DNA from: Inediibacterium massiliense
Lineage (GTDB): Bacteria; Bacillota; Clostridia; Peptostreptococcales; Thermotaleaceae
DNA: 64,000 nucleotides
Assembly (NCBI RefSeq): GCF_001282725.1
Contig: NZ_LN876587.1
Coordinates: forward strand, 144,108-208,107
Reading direction: 5' to 3'
Numbering within the stretch: the stretch's first letter is position 1; each line of letters starts with the position of its first letter. The notes below the pieces were generated by a model that worked only from the letters and a program-made list of their open reading frames with translations, made no database searches and was not told the origin of the DNA. A program made the position numbers and the translations under genes. Shown here one piece after another: positions 35,762 to 44,846 of this stretch.

Positions 35762-37171
35762 ATGGGAAATAAAATTACAATCAATCCAATTACTCGTATT
35801 AGTGGATTTTTAGAAATACAAGTAGAAGTGGAGAAAAATGAAATTATTGATGCTAAAAGTAGTGGAATGCTTTTTAGGGGATTTGAAAAAATGTTAAAAG
35901 GTAGACCCCCTATAGATGCTATATATTTTACAGAAAGAATCTGTGGAATATGCTCTACAGCACACTCTATGGCATCTACATTAGCTTTAGAAAATATATT
36001 AGATATTGTTCCAAACGAAAATGACAAAATGATCAGGGATTTTATGCATGGATGTGAATTTATACAGAATCACTTAAGGCACTTTTACCAATATACGCTT
36101 CCAGACTTTGTGAAAGGTCCTGAAATTCAACCATTGTATAGGGAAAATCACAATGATTACAGACTACCTGAAAAGTTAAATTTAAAATTATCCAATCATT
36201 ATATTGAATCTGTTGAGTATAGCCGTTTAGCCCATGAAATGTTGGCTGTTCTTGGAGGAAAAGCTCCCCATAATCATGGAATATTTGTAGGTGGAGTAAC
36301 GGTAAATTTAGATGTTTCAAAATTTATCAAGGTTAAGTCTATTCTAAAATCTATAAAAGAATTTGTAATCAATAGAATGATTCCAGATGTTTATATAATA
36401 TCAGAGTATTATCAGGATTATTTTCATAATGGAGTAGGATATAAAAATTTGATGTCCTATGGTGTATTTGATACCTACACAGAAAAAGATCTTTTCTATA
36501 TTGCACCACAAGTATTGATTAGTGGTCAGAAACATGAATTTAACCCTGATAATATAACAGAAAATATCTATAGAGCTTGGTATGAGGCAAACAAGGTGGA
36601 ACAAAGGCCTTTTGATCCAACTGTAGATGAGAATGTATATAAAGAAGAAGCATATAGTTGGATTAAAGCCCCAAGATATGAAGGATACCCTATGGAAGTT
36701 GGACCATTAGCTAGAATGTATTTAAGTGGTGGGTATACTAGGGGAATTTCAACAATGGATAGAACGATTGCTAGAGTTTTAGAAGCAAAAAAAATTATAG
36801 AAATTATGGAAAGATTATTGGAGAAAGTAGAGTTAAAACCAGCACAGCAAGATAGATATGAATTCCCTCAAAAGGCTAGAGGGAAAGGATTAATAGATAC
36901 AACAAGAGGTGGACTGGGACACTGGGTGTCTATTGATAATCAAGTGATTAAGAACTATGGAATTATTACCCCGACCACATGGAATCTTTCACCAGAAGAC
37001 TCTAGAGGAATGAAAGGAGTAATTGAAAAAGCATTAATAGGTACATCTATTAAAGATATAAAGAATCCAGTGGAAATTGGAAGAATCGTTAGATCCTTTG
37101 ATCCATGTGTTTCCTGTGCTACCCATGTATTTGGTGATGGATATTCTTCAGTTGAGATTAGGGTTGTTTAA
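35762..37171 (+). CDS. NiFe hydrogenase large (catalytic) subunit
   Basis: Catalytic subunit of 469 residues, which splits or makes H2 at a Ni-Fe(CN)2CO centre. The ATG at 35762 follows GGAGGGAA; the longer frame from 35684 runs back into the small-subunit gene and is not used. L1 motif RICGICSTAH gives ligands Cys61 and Cys64. The C-terminal motif DPCVSCATH gives Cys449, Cys452 and His455, followed by a 14-residue extension that the maturation protease should remove after His455. All four Ni-binding cysteines are present, so the enzyme should be active. No membrane anchor, cytochrome b or diaphorase subunit is encoded next to it. Confidence 0.95.
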   Translation: MGNKITINPITRISGFLEIQVEVEKNEIIDAKSSGMLFRGFEKMLKGRPPIDAIYFTERICGICSTAHSMASTLALENILDIVPNENDKMIRDFMHGCEFIQNHLRHFYQYTLPDFVKGPEIQPLYRENHNDYRLPEKLNLKLSNHYIESVEYSRLAHEMLAVLGGKAPHNHGIFVGGVTVNLDVSKFIKVKSILKSIKEFVINRMIPDVYIISEYYQDYFHNGVGYKNLMSYGVFDTYTEKDLFYIAPQVLISGQKHEFNPDNITENIYRAWYEANKVEQRPFDPTVDENVYKEEAYSWIKAPRYEGYPMEVGPLARMYLSGGYTRGISTMDRTIARVLEAKKIIEIMERLLEKVELKPAQQDRYEFPQKARGKGLIDTTRGGLGHWVSIDNQVIKNYGIITPTTWNLSPEDSRGMKGVIEKALIGTSIKDIKNPVEIGRIVRSFDPCVSCATHVFGDGYSSVEIRVV

Positions 37172-37172
37172 T

Positions 37173-37625
37173 ATGAAGATAAAATGTATAGCTATAGGGA
37201 ATAGAATAATGGGAGATGATGGCATAGGGATTAAAGTTTTAGAGAATCTTTCACAAGAATTAGAAAAAGAAAAAATACAAGTGATCTTTGGAGAGACAGA
37301 TATTGATTATTCTCTAAGTAAAATAGATGATGAAGATTTGCTATTTATTATTGATTCAACTTATTTTAATATAGCTCCTGGAACAGTAACATTTACTCCT
37401 ATTGAAAAAGCAATGAAGAGGCAGGGACAAATTTATTCTCAACATCAGCCTAGTTTAATTGACCTATTAAACACATATAAGAAGTCAGTCAAAGGGTATA
37501 TTGTAGGAATTGAAGTAGAAAAAATACACTTTAGTTTAGATTTAAGTGAAACACTTAGAAAAAAGTTTTTAAGTATATGTGAAGAAATTCATAAATTTAT
37601 TTATCAAGTTATAAGGGGGAGTTAA
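37173..37625 (+). CDS. Hydrogenase maturation protease (HyaD/HycI family)
   Basis: Endopeptidase of 150 residues that removes the C-terminal extension of the large subunit after nickel insertion. The ATG at 37173 follows the large-subunit stop after one base; a longer frame from 37077 overlaps that gene. The family start CIAIGNRIMGDDGIGIKVL (nucleotide-like fold with the Ni-sensing acidic residue in GDDGIG), the second acidic region LLFIIDSTYF, and a His in the QHQPSLIDLL segment are visible and match the three Ni-contacting positions of HybD/HycI. Co-expressed with its substrate. Confidence 0.9.
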   Translation: MKIKCIAIGNRIMGDDGIGIKVLENLSQELEKEKIQVIFGETDIDYSLSKIDDEDLLFIIDSTYFNIAPGTVTFTPIEKAMKRQGQIYSQHQPSLIDLLNTYKKSVKGYIVGIEVEKIHFSLDLSETLRKKFLSICEEIHKFIYQVIRGS

Positions 37626-37626
37626 G

Positions 37627-37887
37627 ATGCATGATACTTTTTTATTGAACAAGATTTCACATTCATTAAAGGAAATATGTAATGAAAATAAAATAAATAG
37701 AATTGAGAAATTTACTTTAGTTGTAAATCATGATAGTCATATAAATGAAGAAAACTTACTAGAGCATTTAAAACTTCATAATTTAGATATAATAGCCAAT
37801 GAACTAAAAATTGAAATACAAAGGGAAGAAATAGAAGAACAGACTGCGATTATTAAAAGTATTCAAGGTGAGACATTTGGAGCATAG
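37627..37887 (+). CDS. HypA-like protein lacking the zinc-ribbon
   Basis: Protein of 86 residues with the HypA beginning MHDTFLLNKISHSLKEIC: Met-His-Asp at the N-terminus matches the HypA nickel site (MHE in most), and the following helix-strand-helix also fits. Normal HypA is about 115 residues with two CxxC pairs that bind zinc; here there is only one Cys in total and the zinc domain is replaced by a short acidic tail. It lies 1 bp after the protease gene and overlaps the hypF start. It may be a minimal nickel chaperone or a divergent assembly factor. Confidence 0.6.
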   Translation: MHDTFLLNKISHSLKEICNENKINRIEKFTLVVNHDSHINEENLLEHLKLHNLDIIANELKIEIQREEIEEQTAIIKSIQGETFGA

Positions 37888-40153
37888 GGATAAACCTAAT
37901 AAAAAAAGATATTTTCTTAAAATTCAGGGAGTTGTCCAAGGGGTAGGATATAGACCTTATGTATATAATCAAGCAATTATTTTTAATATTAAGGGATGGG
38001 TAAGTAATCAGGGAAGTGCTTTAGTGGTGGATTTGGAGGGAGAAAGAAATAACGTCAAAGAGTTTTTGAAAAGAATAATAAAAGAACCTCCTAAACTTGC
38101 TCATATAGAAAAGATTAAAATAACACCTACAAAACTTACAGGATATAAAGAGTTTAATATTGTAAAAAGCTCATCAGGTGAAAATGAGACTCAATTTGTT
38201 GCAGGGGATGTTTCTATATGTTCAGAGTGTCTTAGTGATATTCTTGATCCTTCAAATCCAAGATATCAGTATGCTTTTACAAACTGTACATCCTGTGGTC
38301 CACGTTATTCTATTATTAAAAGGTTACCCTACGATAGAATAAATACTACTATGAAGTCTTTTAAAATGTGTCCTATATGTGAAAAAGAATATAATGATCC
38401 AAATCATAGAAGATTCCATGCTCAACCTAATTGTTGCCCTGAGTGTGGACCTTCTTTACAATTATTAAATTCAAAAGGAGAAGATTTATTAAGTGAGCAT
38501 CAAATTAAAGATACGATTCATTTTATTAAGCAGGGAAAAATAGTTGCTATCAAAGGATTGGGAGGGTTTCATCTAGCATGTCAAGCAGAAAATGAAGAAG
38601 GGATAGAGGTCTTGAGAAGGAGAAAAAATAGACCCCATAAACCTTTTGCTATTATGGTAAAAGATATAGAGACTGCCAAAGAACTAGCTTATATTAGTAA
38701 AGAAGAGGAGCAGGTATTATTAAGTAATAAAAGTCCTATTGTAATTTTAAATAAAAAAGAATCTAGCATATTACCAGATATAATTGCTCCTAATACAAAA
38801 AAAATAGGTATTATGCTTCCATACACACCCTTACATTATTTGTTATTTAAGGATGGTATTTCCTTTATGGTAATGACTAGTGGGAATGTGAGTGGAGGAC
38901 CCATTCAGTATGAGAATGATGAAGCTGTAGATTATTTAAGAAATATTGCTGACTATTTTTTAGTACATAATCGTGAAATTCATATACCTGTTGAAGATTC
39001 AGTAGCAGTGGTTATAGATAATAAGGAAGTTGTTATAAGAAGAGCTAGGGGATATACTCCTTATGCTATTGATATGAAGGTAAATAATGAAATAATAGCT
39101 TTTGGTGCAGAACAGAAAAATACCTTTTGTTTGTCTAAAAATGGCTATGGTTATCTGAGTCAGTATTTAGGTGACCTAAAGGATTTTGATGCTTACAGTA
39201 CATATAAAAAAGCAATAGATAATCTGACGGAACTATTAGATTCTACACCAAATATGTTAGCCTTTGATTTACAGTCACGGTATCCGTGTTTACAAGACCC
39301 TAAGTATCAATTCAAGAGAAAAGTTATTGTACAACACCATCATGCCCATATGGTAAGTTGTATGGTAGAGTATAATCTCTTTGATGCTGTAATTGGAGTG
39401 GTTTTTGATGGAACGGGTTTAGGTACAGATGAAACCATATGGGGTGGAGAATTTTTAGTTGGCACACGGAAAAGCTTTGATAGGGTAGGACATCTTAAAT
39501 ATGTAACAATCCAAGGGGGAGATCAAGCAATCAAAGAACCATGGAGAGTTGCTCTAAGCTATTTACATTCAATGAATTATGATGCAAATAAAGTATTAAA
39601 AGGGATCAATCAAGAAGAAATATATATGGTAACACAGGCTTTAGATAAAAATATAAATTGTTTTAAAACATCTAGTATGGGACGATTTTTTGATTGTGTG
39701 TCATCTATACTTAACTTATGTCATAGAATTACTTATGATGCACAGGGAGCTATTGAATTAGAAAATATAGTAAACCCTTCTATAGAAGAAGATTATGAGT
39801 ATTGCATTATCCATAAAGATCATGTATATCAAATTGATTATGACAGTATTATACTGGGTGTTTTAAGAGATCTAAAAGAGGAAATCCCCACTTCTGTTAT
39901 TTCAGCTAAATTTCATAACACAATTGGTAATGCAACGGTAGATTTAGTTTGTAAAATAAGTAAAAGGTATGACATAAAACAAGTTGTTTTAAGTGGAGGA
40001 GTTTTTCAGAATAACTATTTATTATTATATGTATCAAAAAAATTAAAAGAAAGGGATTTAGTTGTTTATTATAATCAGCAGATTCCTATTAATGATAGTG
40101 GTATTTCAGTAGGACAATTAGCTATAGCAGATGTAATAGGAGGGAAGGGGTAG
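37868..40153 (+). CDS. hypF: Carbamoyltransferase HypF
   Basis: Enzyme of about 761 residues that makes the cyanide ligands of the NiFe centre from carbamoyl phosphate, together with HypE. Domains in order: acylphosphatase (15-100, with GVVQGVGYRPYVY), two zinc fingers (CSECLSDI, NCTSCGPRY, CPICEKEY, CCPECGPS; about 115-200), a YrdC-like adenylation domain (about 210-390, with IVAIKGLGGFHLACQA and VIRRARGY) and a Kae1/TobZ-like carbamoyltransferase domain (about 395-750, with QHHHAHMVS and DGTGLGTDETIWGGEF). The GTG at 37868 overlaps the HypA-like gene; a TTG at 37877 with AAGGTG before it is an alternative start. Confidence 0.95.
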   Translation: MRHLEHRDKPNKKRYFLKIQGVVQGVGYRPYVYNQAIIFNIKGWVSNQGSALVVDLEGERNNVKEFLKRIIKEPPKLAHIEKIKITPTKLTGYKEFNIVKSSSGENETQFVAGDVSICSECLSDILDPSNPRYQYAFTNCTSCGPRYSIIKRLPYDRINTTMKSFKMCPICEKEYNDPNHRRFHAQPNCCPECGPSLQLLNSKGEDLLSEHQIKDTIHFIKQGKIVAIKGLGGFHLACQAENEEGIEVLRRRKNRPHKPFAIMVKDIETAKELAYISKEEEQVLLSNKSPIVILNKKESSILPDIIAPNTKKIGIMLPYTPLHYLLFKDGISFMVMTSGNVSGGPIQYENDEAVDYLRNIADYFLVHNREIHIPVEDSVAVVIDNKEVVIRRARGYTPYAIDMKVNNEIIAFGAEQKNTFCLSKNGYGYLSQYLGDLKDFDAYSTYKKAIDNLTELLDSTPNMLAFDLQSRYPCLQDPKYQFKRKVIVQHHHAHMVSCMVEYNLFDAVIGVVFDGTGLGTDETIWGGEFLVGTRKSFDRVGHLKYVTIQGGDQAIKEPWRVALSYLHSMNYDANKVLKGINQEEIYMVTQALDKNINCFKTSSMGRFFDCVSSILNLCHRITYDAQGAIELENIVNPSIEEDYEYCIIHKDHVYQIDYDSIILGVLRDLKEEIPTSVISAKFHNTIGNATVDLVCKISKRYDIKQVVLSGGVFQNNYLLLYVSKKLKERDLVVYYNQQIPINDSGISVGQLAIADVIGGKG

Positions 40154-40154
40154 A

Positions 40155-40388
40155 ATGTGTATAGCAGTTCCTGGCCAAATTATTGATATATCTAATACAC
40201 AGGCTACAGTAAATATAATGGATGTAGAAACAACAGTGAATATACAATTGATTCATAAGCCAAAGGTTGGAGATTATGTATTAGTTCATGCAGGCTGTGC
40301 TATTGAGAAGGTGGATCAAGCATACTTTAATGATTTATCTAATATTTTTAAATGTATTTTGGAGAAGGATGAAAGAAAATATGGATAA
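40155..40388 (+). CDS. hypC: Hydrogenase assembly chaperone HypC
   Basis: Small chaperone of 77 residues that carries the Fe(CN)2CO unit between HypD and the large subunit. The essential N-terminus MCIAVPGQ is intact, with Cys2, and VGDYVLVHAGCAIEKVD is the family's central strand motif. It starts 1 bp after hypF behind GGAGGGAAGGGG, and its end overlaps the start of hypD. Confidence 0.95.
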   Translation: MCIAVPGQIIDISNTQATVNIMDVETTVNIQLIHKPKVGDYVLVHAGCAIEKVDQAYFNDLSNIFKCILEKDERKYG

Positions 40389-41451
40389 AAAATTAATAAA
40401 ATATTTAGTGAATGAGATTAATAAAATGGCTCAGAAAGAAATTAAAATTATGGAGGTATGTGGGACCCATACACAAATGATATCTAAGCTAGGGATTAGG
40501 TCATTATTGTCTCCTAGAATAAAACTACTGTCAGGTCCGGGGTGTCCAGTATGTGTAACGGATGAGAAATATATTGATACAGCAATTGAAATGTTAAATA
40601 ATTATGATGTTACTATTGCGACTTTTGGAGATTTATTAAGAGTCAAAGGAACGAAAAATTGTTTACTAGATGAGAAAAGTAAGGGAAAGAATGTGATGAT
40701 CATTCACTCTCCTTTAGATTTAATAGAAATGGCAAAAGACCATAAAGAGAAAGAAATTATATTTCTTGGGGTAGGATTTGAGACTACTGCACCAATTATT
40801 GCATTAGCTATTAAAACTGCTTTTGAGAAAAGTATTGATAATTTATTCTTTCTTACATCCATAAAGTTAATGCCACCAATTTTGCATCACATATTAAAAC
40901 AACCAAAAAGTCAAATTCAAGGATTGATTTGTCCAGGACATGTAGCTTCTATAAAAGGTGCTAGCTACTTTAAGTTTATAGTAGATGATTACAATGTTCC
41001 AGCTACTGTATGTGGATTTGAAGCTCTTGATATTTTAGGATGCATTTATTATTTAGTCAAACAGATTAGCAATAATGAAAAGAGACACTTTGAAAATTTG
41101 TATAAAAGATGTGTAAAACATCAAGGAAATCCTGTTGCAAATGGATTGTTAGAAGAAGTATTTCAAGTTTCCCATGGACAGTGGAGGGGAATTGGAGAGG
41201 TTGAGAACTCTTTTTTAACAATTCAGAAAAAGTATGAGGATCTTGATGCTGAAAAAAACTTTATAGTAAAAATTAAAAGCCAAAAACACATCACCAAATG
41301 TGTATGTAGTGACATTTTATTAGGAAATAAGACACCGAGAGAATGTGAACTTTTTCATAGAGGATGTAATCCCCTAACTCCTCATGGGCCTTGTATGGTA
41401 TCTACAGAAGGAGCTTGTGCTATTGCTTACCGATATAGGGAGGAAGTGTAG
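40381..41451 (+). CDS. hypD: Hydrogenase iron-ligand assembly protein HypD
   Basis: Iron-sulphur scaffold of 356 residues on which the Fe(CN)2CO group is assembled with HypC. Motifs are MEVCGTHTQ near residue 20, LLSGPGCPVCVT near residue 45 and GVGFETTAP near 125. The C-terminal Cys-rich 4Fe-4S region has CVCSDILLG, FHRGCNPLTPHGPCMVSTEG and ACAIAYRY. The ATG at 40381 overlaps hypC by 8 bp; an ATG at 40369 in the same frame (four residues longer) cannot be excluded because the ribosome site GGAGAAGG serves either. Confidence 0.95.
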   Translation: MDKKLIKYLVNEINKMAQKEIKIMEVCGTHTQMISKLGIRSLLSPRIKLLSGPGCPVCVTDEKYIDTAIEMLNNYDVTIATFGDLLRVKGTKNCLLDEKSKGKNVMIIHSPLDLIEMAKDHKEKEIIFLGVGFETTAPIIALAIKTAFEKSIDNLFFLTSIKLMPPILHHILKQPKSQIQGLICPGHVASIKGASYFKFIVDDYNVPATVCGFEALDILGCIYYLVKQISNNEKRHFENLYKRCVKHQGNPVANGLLEEVFQVSHGQWRGIGEVENSFLTIQKKYEDLDAEKNFIVKIKSQKHITKCVCSDILLGNKTPRECELFHRGCNPLTPHGPCMVSTEGACAIAYRYREEV

Positions 41452-41452
41452 A

Positions 41453-42457
41453 GTGGGTAATAATATTAAATTAGTACATGGCGATGGTGGTAAGGATACA
41501 AGTATATTAATTAAGGAAATTTTTTATAAGCATTTTAGTAATAACTTATTAATCAATTCACTAGATGCTTCTGTATTTGAAGTGAGTCAATGTAAACTGG
41601 CTTTTACAACAGATTCATTTATAGTAAATCCTCTATTTTTTTCAGGAGGAGACATTGGTAAATTAGCTGTGTGTGGAACTATAAATGATTTAGTTGTATC
41701 TGGAGCTAGGCCACTTTATCTTAGTTGTGGATTTATTATTGAAGAGGGATTTAGTATAGATTTACTTGAGAATATTGTTGGATCAATGGGTAAAATGTGT
41801 AAAGAAACTGGAGTTAAAATTGTTACCGGAGATACAAAGGTAGTAGAAAAGGGAGCAGTAGATGGATTGTTTATTAATACTTCGGGAATTGGCGTATTAA
41901 ACAGAGAATATGAACAAAAACCAATCAAAGAAGGAGATAGAGTAATTGTTACTGGAGGCATCGGGGAGCATGGTACAACCATAGCTATACAACGATACGA
42001 AATAAAAGTCAAAGGAGATCTTAAGAGTGATTGTATGCCACTCAATAAGGTGATTGAAAAACTTTCAAAATACGCAAATAAAATTAAATTAATGAAAGAC
42101 CCAACAAGGGGAGGACTGGCCACATCATTAAATGAAGTTGCAGAATTTGCTGGAATGGGAATTCGCTTACTAGAGGAACAGATACCCATAAAAAAAGAAG
42201 TTGTTTCTGTTAATCAACTTATTGGACTAGACCCCCTTTACCTAGCATGTGAAGGTCGTATGATATTAGTAGTGGATCAAAATGAATCTAAAAATATATT
42301 AAAAGAAATTAGACAATGTGAAGGGTGTAAAGATGCTGCGATAATTGGAAGCTTTGTTAACAGTGGTATTCAATCTATAGTATTTATGGAAACACTTATT
42401 GGAGGGAAAAGAATTATAGGACCATTAGAGGGCGTTATGTTACCAAGAATATGCTAA
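41453..42457 (+). CDS. hypE: Hydrogenase maturation protein HypE (thiocyanate-forming)
   Basis: ATP-dependent dehydratase of 334 residues that converts the carbamoyl group on its C-terminal Cys to cyanide. The GTG at 41453 follows AGGGAGG by 9 bases and starts 1 bp after the hypD stop. Typical beginnings HGDGGKDTS, the FTTDSFIV metal-binding strand, KIVTGDTKVVEKG and KDPTRGGLATSLNE are all present, and the protein ends in PRIC with the essential terminal Cys. It is the last gene of the hydrogenase cluster; a bidirectional terminator follows. Confidence 0.95.
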   Translation: MGNNIKLVHGDGGKDTSILIKEIFYKHFSNNLLINSLDASVFEVSQCKLAFTTDSFIVNPLFFSGGDIGKLAVCGTINDLVVSGARPLYLSCGFIIEEGFSIDLLENIVGSMGKMCKETGVKIVTGDTKVVEKGAVDGLFINTSGIGVLNREYEQKPIKEGDRVIVTGGIGEHGTTIAIQRYEIKVKGDLKSDCMPLNKVIEKLSKYANKIKLMKDPTRGGLATSLNEVAEFAGMGIRLLEEQIPIKKEVVSVNQLIGLDPLYLACEGRMILVVDQNESKNILKEIRQCEGCKDAAIIGSFVNSGIQSIVFMETLIGGKRIIGPLEGVMLPRIC

Positions 42458-42541
42458 TAAAAATGATTATTATATAAATATTGAATCTAAGGTGCTGTAG
42501 AAGTTTTGAATAAAATAAGAAATATACTCATAATAAAGCTA

Positions 42542-42590
42542 GCAAATAAAAAATGCTTAGTGCAGGGTGCATGAAGCATTTTTTATTTGC
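42542..42590. terminator. Bidirectional terminator between hypE and the cupin gene
   Basis: Perfect 17-bp inverted repeat: GCAAATAAAAAATGCTT (42542-42558) and AAGCATTTTTTATTTGC (42574-42590), with a 15-nt loop. A- and T-runs on either side make it usable from both directions, as expected between convergent genes. Confidence 0.85.
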
Positions 42591-42602
42591 AGTAGGGGCT
42601 TT

Positions 42603-43121
42603 CTATTCAGCAGCTTCTGCATCTTCTTTTGTTGGATGAATTGTGCCATATGGATGCTGAGGTGGTGCATAAATAGAGTATAATTTGAGTGGGGTATTAC
42701 CTGTATTGATTAAATTGTGCCATTTTCCAGCGGGTATAATAAAGGCATAATCATCAAACACTCTTCTTTGAAAATCTAAATGATCTTTACTATCACCCAT
42801 CATTACAAGTCCTTGACCTTCTTCAATACGTATGAATTGATCAAGGTTTGGATGAGTTTCTAAACCTATGTCTTCTCCAACATTGATACTCATCAAGGTG
42901 AGTTGTAAATGATCACCTGTCCATAAAGCGAGACGGAAATTGTTGTTTTGTTTTGTAGCTTCTTCAATATTTATTACAAAGGGCTGGGGTCCATAATCCT
43001 TCAATGGAATGCATTGATTTGGGTCATTATTATAGTAAGGATATGGATACATTCTATAATCATTATACAAGGGTGTGTTAACATAGTAAGGGTATGGATA
43101 TGATCTATAATAATTATTCAT
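42603..43121 (-). CDS. Cupin-domain protein with Tyr/Pro-rich tail
   Basis: Protein of 172 residues. The ATG at 43119-43121 follows AAAGGA by about 10 bases; an ATG at 43130 directly abuts that site and is less likely, as the truncated duplicate at 24612 also shows. Residues 1-35 are rich in YPYPYY repeats. The cupin barrel (about 50-165) has THPNLDQFIRIEEGQGLVMM (first motif) and IIPAGKWHNLINTG (second motif), with the metal-binding His/Glu/His set largely present. The family is widespread in Clostridia and unassigned. The Tn3 element has inserted 84 bp upstream of its start, possibly altering its promoter. Confidence 0.85.
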   Translation of the reverse strand: MNNYYRSYPYPYYVNTPLYNDYRMYPYPYYNNDPNQCIPLKDYGPQPFVINIEEATKQNNNFRLALWTGDHLQLTLMSINVGEDIGLETHPNLDQFIRIEEGQGLVMMGDSKDHLDFQRRVFDDYAFIIPAGKWHNLINTGNTPLKLYSIYAPPQHPYGTIHPTKEDAEAAE

Positions 43122-43205
43122 ATTACTCATTCCTTTCATAAACTTTATAATATAATATGTTTTGTTAATATAGAAAGTGATTAAATTCATATGAATGGTA
43201 TGTAT

Positions 43206-43245
43206 GGGGTACGGCAACCATGCGTGTAAAATAGGGCTACTTTAC
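43206..43245 (+). repeat. Tn3 left terminal inverted repeat
   Basis: Starts GGGG, as is usual for Tn3-family ends. It matches the right end (48463-48502) at 37 of 40 positions, with differences at positions 7, 17 and 33. Confidence 0.92.
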
Positions 43246-43274
43246 AAATTTTGTAAAGTAGCCCTATTTTACAC
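43224..43274. repeat. Perfect 25-bp palindrome overlapping the left Tn3 end
   Basis: GTGTAAAATAGGGCTACTTT and its continuation (43224-43248) are followed by one base and the exact reverse complement (43250-43274). The same region of the right end is an imperfect version. It can extrude as a hairpin, and may stop transcription entering the element or help synapsis. Confidence 0.85.
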
Positions 43275-43390
43275 ATTTATATAATTTACCTATATTGGTA
43301 AAATGATGAATATATTATAGTTTATATGAATATAATAGCAATATATAGACTAATCCTATAAAAACACTTTCTTTAGGAGGTAAGCTATTT

Positions 43391-44065
43391 ATGAAAAAGA
43401 ATTGCTTTGTACTAATTTTATTAGTATGTATTATAATAACATTTTGTGGATTCAAAAACAAACCAGATAATTTAACAAATATCACTAGTATCCAATCTTC
43501 GCTTTTAAAAAATGAATTAGAAAAAAAATACAACGATAAATATAATTGTAAATTTACAGATTTTAAAATTGGTAAAGTAATGAAATATAAAGATACATTC
43601 TATGCAACATATGAATTTAACACAGATCATCTAATTACATATTGTGGAAAAGAGTTTCTAGAAGAAATAAATGATAAATTACTAGGATATACAGATATAT
43701 GCGACATCAATCTAAAAGACAATATGATTCAAAGCACTAAACAAGTCTGGCCTAGTGAAGTTTTAGCTAAATGCGAAGGAATTAACTATCATATATTTTA
43801 TGACAAAAATTATGATATATTTGTTATTGGTGGAAAAGTAATGAATATAGAAACTCCTATCAAAAAAATTAGGGTAAAACGATTTGAAAGTGAACCTCTT
43901 TTTACAGATGTGAACGAAGATGGCTACTTCATTATGTCTTTTAAGTCTAATATAAAAAAATCGTATACAGAAAAACACTATATTAAATCATACAATAGAC
44001 AAGTAGAATGTATTCATGGTTTAGATGAAAAAGGAAATGTTGTAAAAAGAGCAGATCATGATTAA
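43391..44065 (+). CDS. Tn3 cargo: secreted or lipid-anchored protein of unknown function
   Basis: Protein of 224 residues with a basic start and hydrophobic signal (MKKNCFVLILLVCIIITFCG); Cys19 could be lipidated, though the lipobox is poor. The mature part is polar, rich in Lys/Asp/Tyr, and mixed alpha/beta in appearance (YKDTFYATYEFNTDHLITYC, EINDKLLGYTDICDINL). I recognise no family. The ATG follows TAGGAGG. It is the first cargo gene and runs convergent with the second. A role in host interaction, immunity against a secreted toxin, or stress is guesswork. Confidence 0.75.
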   Translation: MKKNCFVLILLVCIIITFCGFKNKPDNLTNITSIQSSLLKNELEKKYNDKYNCKFTDFKIGKVMKYKDTFYATYEFNTDHLITYCGKEFLEEINDKLLGYTDICDINLKDNMIQSTKQVWPSEVLAKCEGINYHIFYDKNYDIFVIGGKVMNIETPIKKIRVKRFESEPLFTDVNEDGYFIMSFKSNIKKSYTEKHYIKSYNRQVECIHGLDEKGNVVKRADHD

Positions 44066-44136
44066 AGAAACGCTATACATTTTTTATAGACAGATCACTT
44101 AAATAAATTCATTCTAAATTTTTAAACATACCCTAT

Positions 44137-44496
44137 TTACCAAGTTTTATAGGAATATGTATATACAACTTCTTTATATTTTCCATCTTCATCTTCACCA
44201 GTTCTGGTTGTTTTTGAAGTGCCAGTGCATTTATATCCGTTGGAATAGCGTATACTCTTATAAGTATAATATTCACTTGTGCAACCATAAGCACAATCTA
44301 GATATGTTCTTACTATACGTTGATCTTTAACATCTTCATAGTGTATACCTCTAGTTTCAGACAAAAGTTGTATCATATTTTTATCTTTATTTTGTTCTAC
44401 GTAGGCATTTCCTTCTGCTGCAAAAGAAGGTACACTAGAAGCTAAACAAAGAGTTGCCAGCAAAGCCATACTTGTAATTTTTTTGAATTTTTTCAT
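44137..44496 (-). CDS. Tn3 cargo: small secreted protein of unknown function
   Basis: Secreted protein of 119 residues. Signal peptide 1-27 (MKKFKKITSMALLATLCLAS, cleavage after SFA-AEG). The mature 90 residues hold three cysteines (LDCAYGCTSEYYTYK and YKCTGTSKTT) and many Tyr/Thr/Lys, which suggests a compact beta-rich extracellular domain. No family recognised. GGAGG lies ahead of the ATG on the minus strand (44501-44505). It converges with the other cargo gene 71 bp away; the pair could be a secreted effector and its partner, but there is no direct evidence. Confidence 0.75.
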   Translation of the reverse strand: MKKFKKITSMALLATLCLASSVPSFAAEGNAYVEQNKDKNMIQLLSETRGIHYEDVKDQRIVRTYLDCAYGCTSEYYTYKSIRYSNGYKCTGTSKTTRTGEDEDGKYKEVVYTYSYKTW

Positions 44497-44670
44497 TTGT
44501 AAACCTCCGTTTTATATCTTATATTTCGCACATATAAGATTTTTTTATGTATAGCGTTTCTATTATTTATTATTCTATTTTAAAGCGAGATTCCCTTTTA
44601 AATTTTCCACAATATTGAATTTATGTAAAAAATTTAGTTTTGCAAAATAAATTTAGAATATTTTTTACTA

Positions 44671-44830
44671 AAAAAGAACTGTAAACGGACGTTTATGGTT
44701 CTTTTTTTATCCTAGATTTTTAAACTAATGGATGCGTATTTTGGACGTCCCATAACTTGGTGCTATAATCAAAGTAATTATATATACACAACTAATCGTT
44801 TATGGTACTATTAAAACTAATTCTATGTAG
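44671..44830. promoter_or_regulatory. Candidate resolvase (res) site and tnpR promoter region
   Basis: GAACTGTAAACG (44676-44687) and CGTTTATGGTTC (44690-44701) form an imperfect inverted pair, and CGTTTATGGTAC recurs at 44797-44808 in direct orientation. Repeated half-sites just upstream of tnpR are the layout of Tn3 res subsites. A TATAAT lies at 44764-44769. The first pair, flanked by A- and T-runs, can also act as a terminator. The remaining sequence 44497-44670 shows nothing recognisable. Confidence 0.5.
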
Positions 44831-44846
44831 GGAGGTATAGTATATC

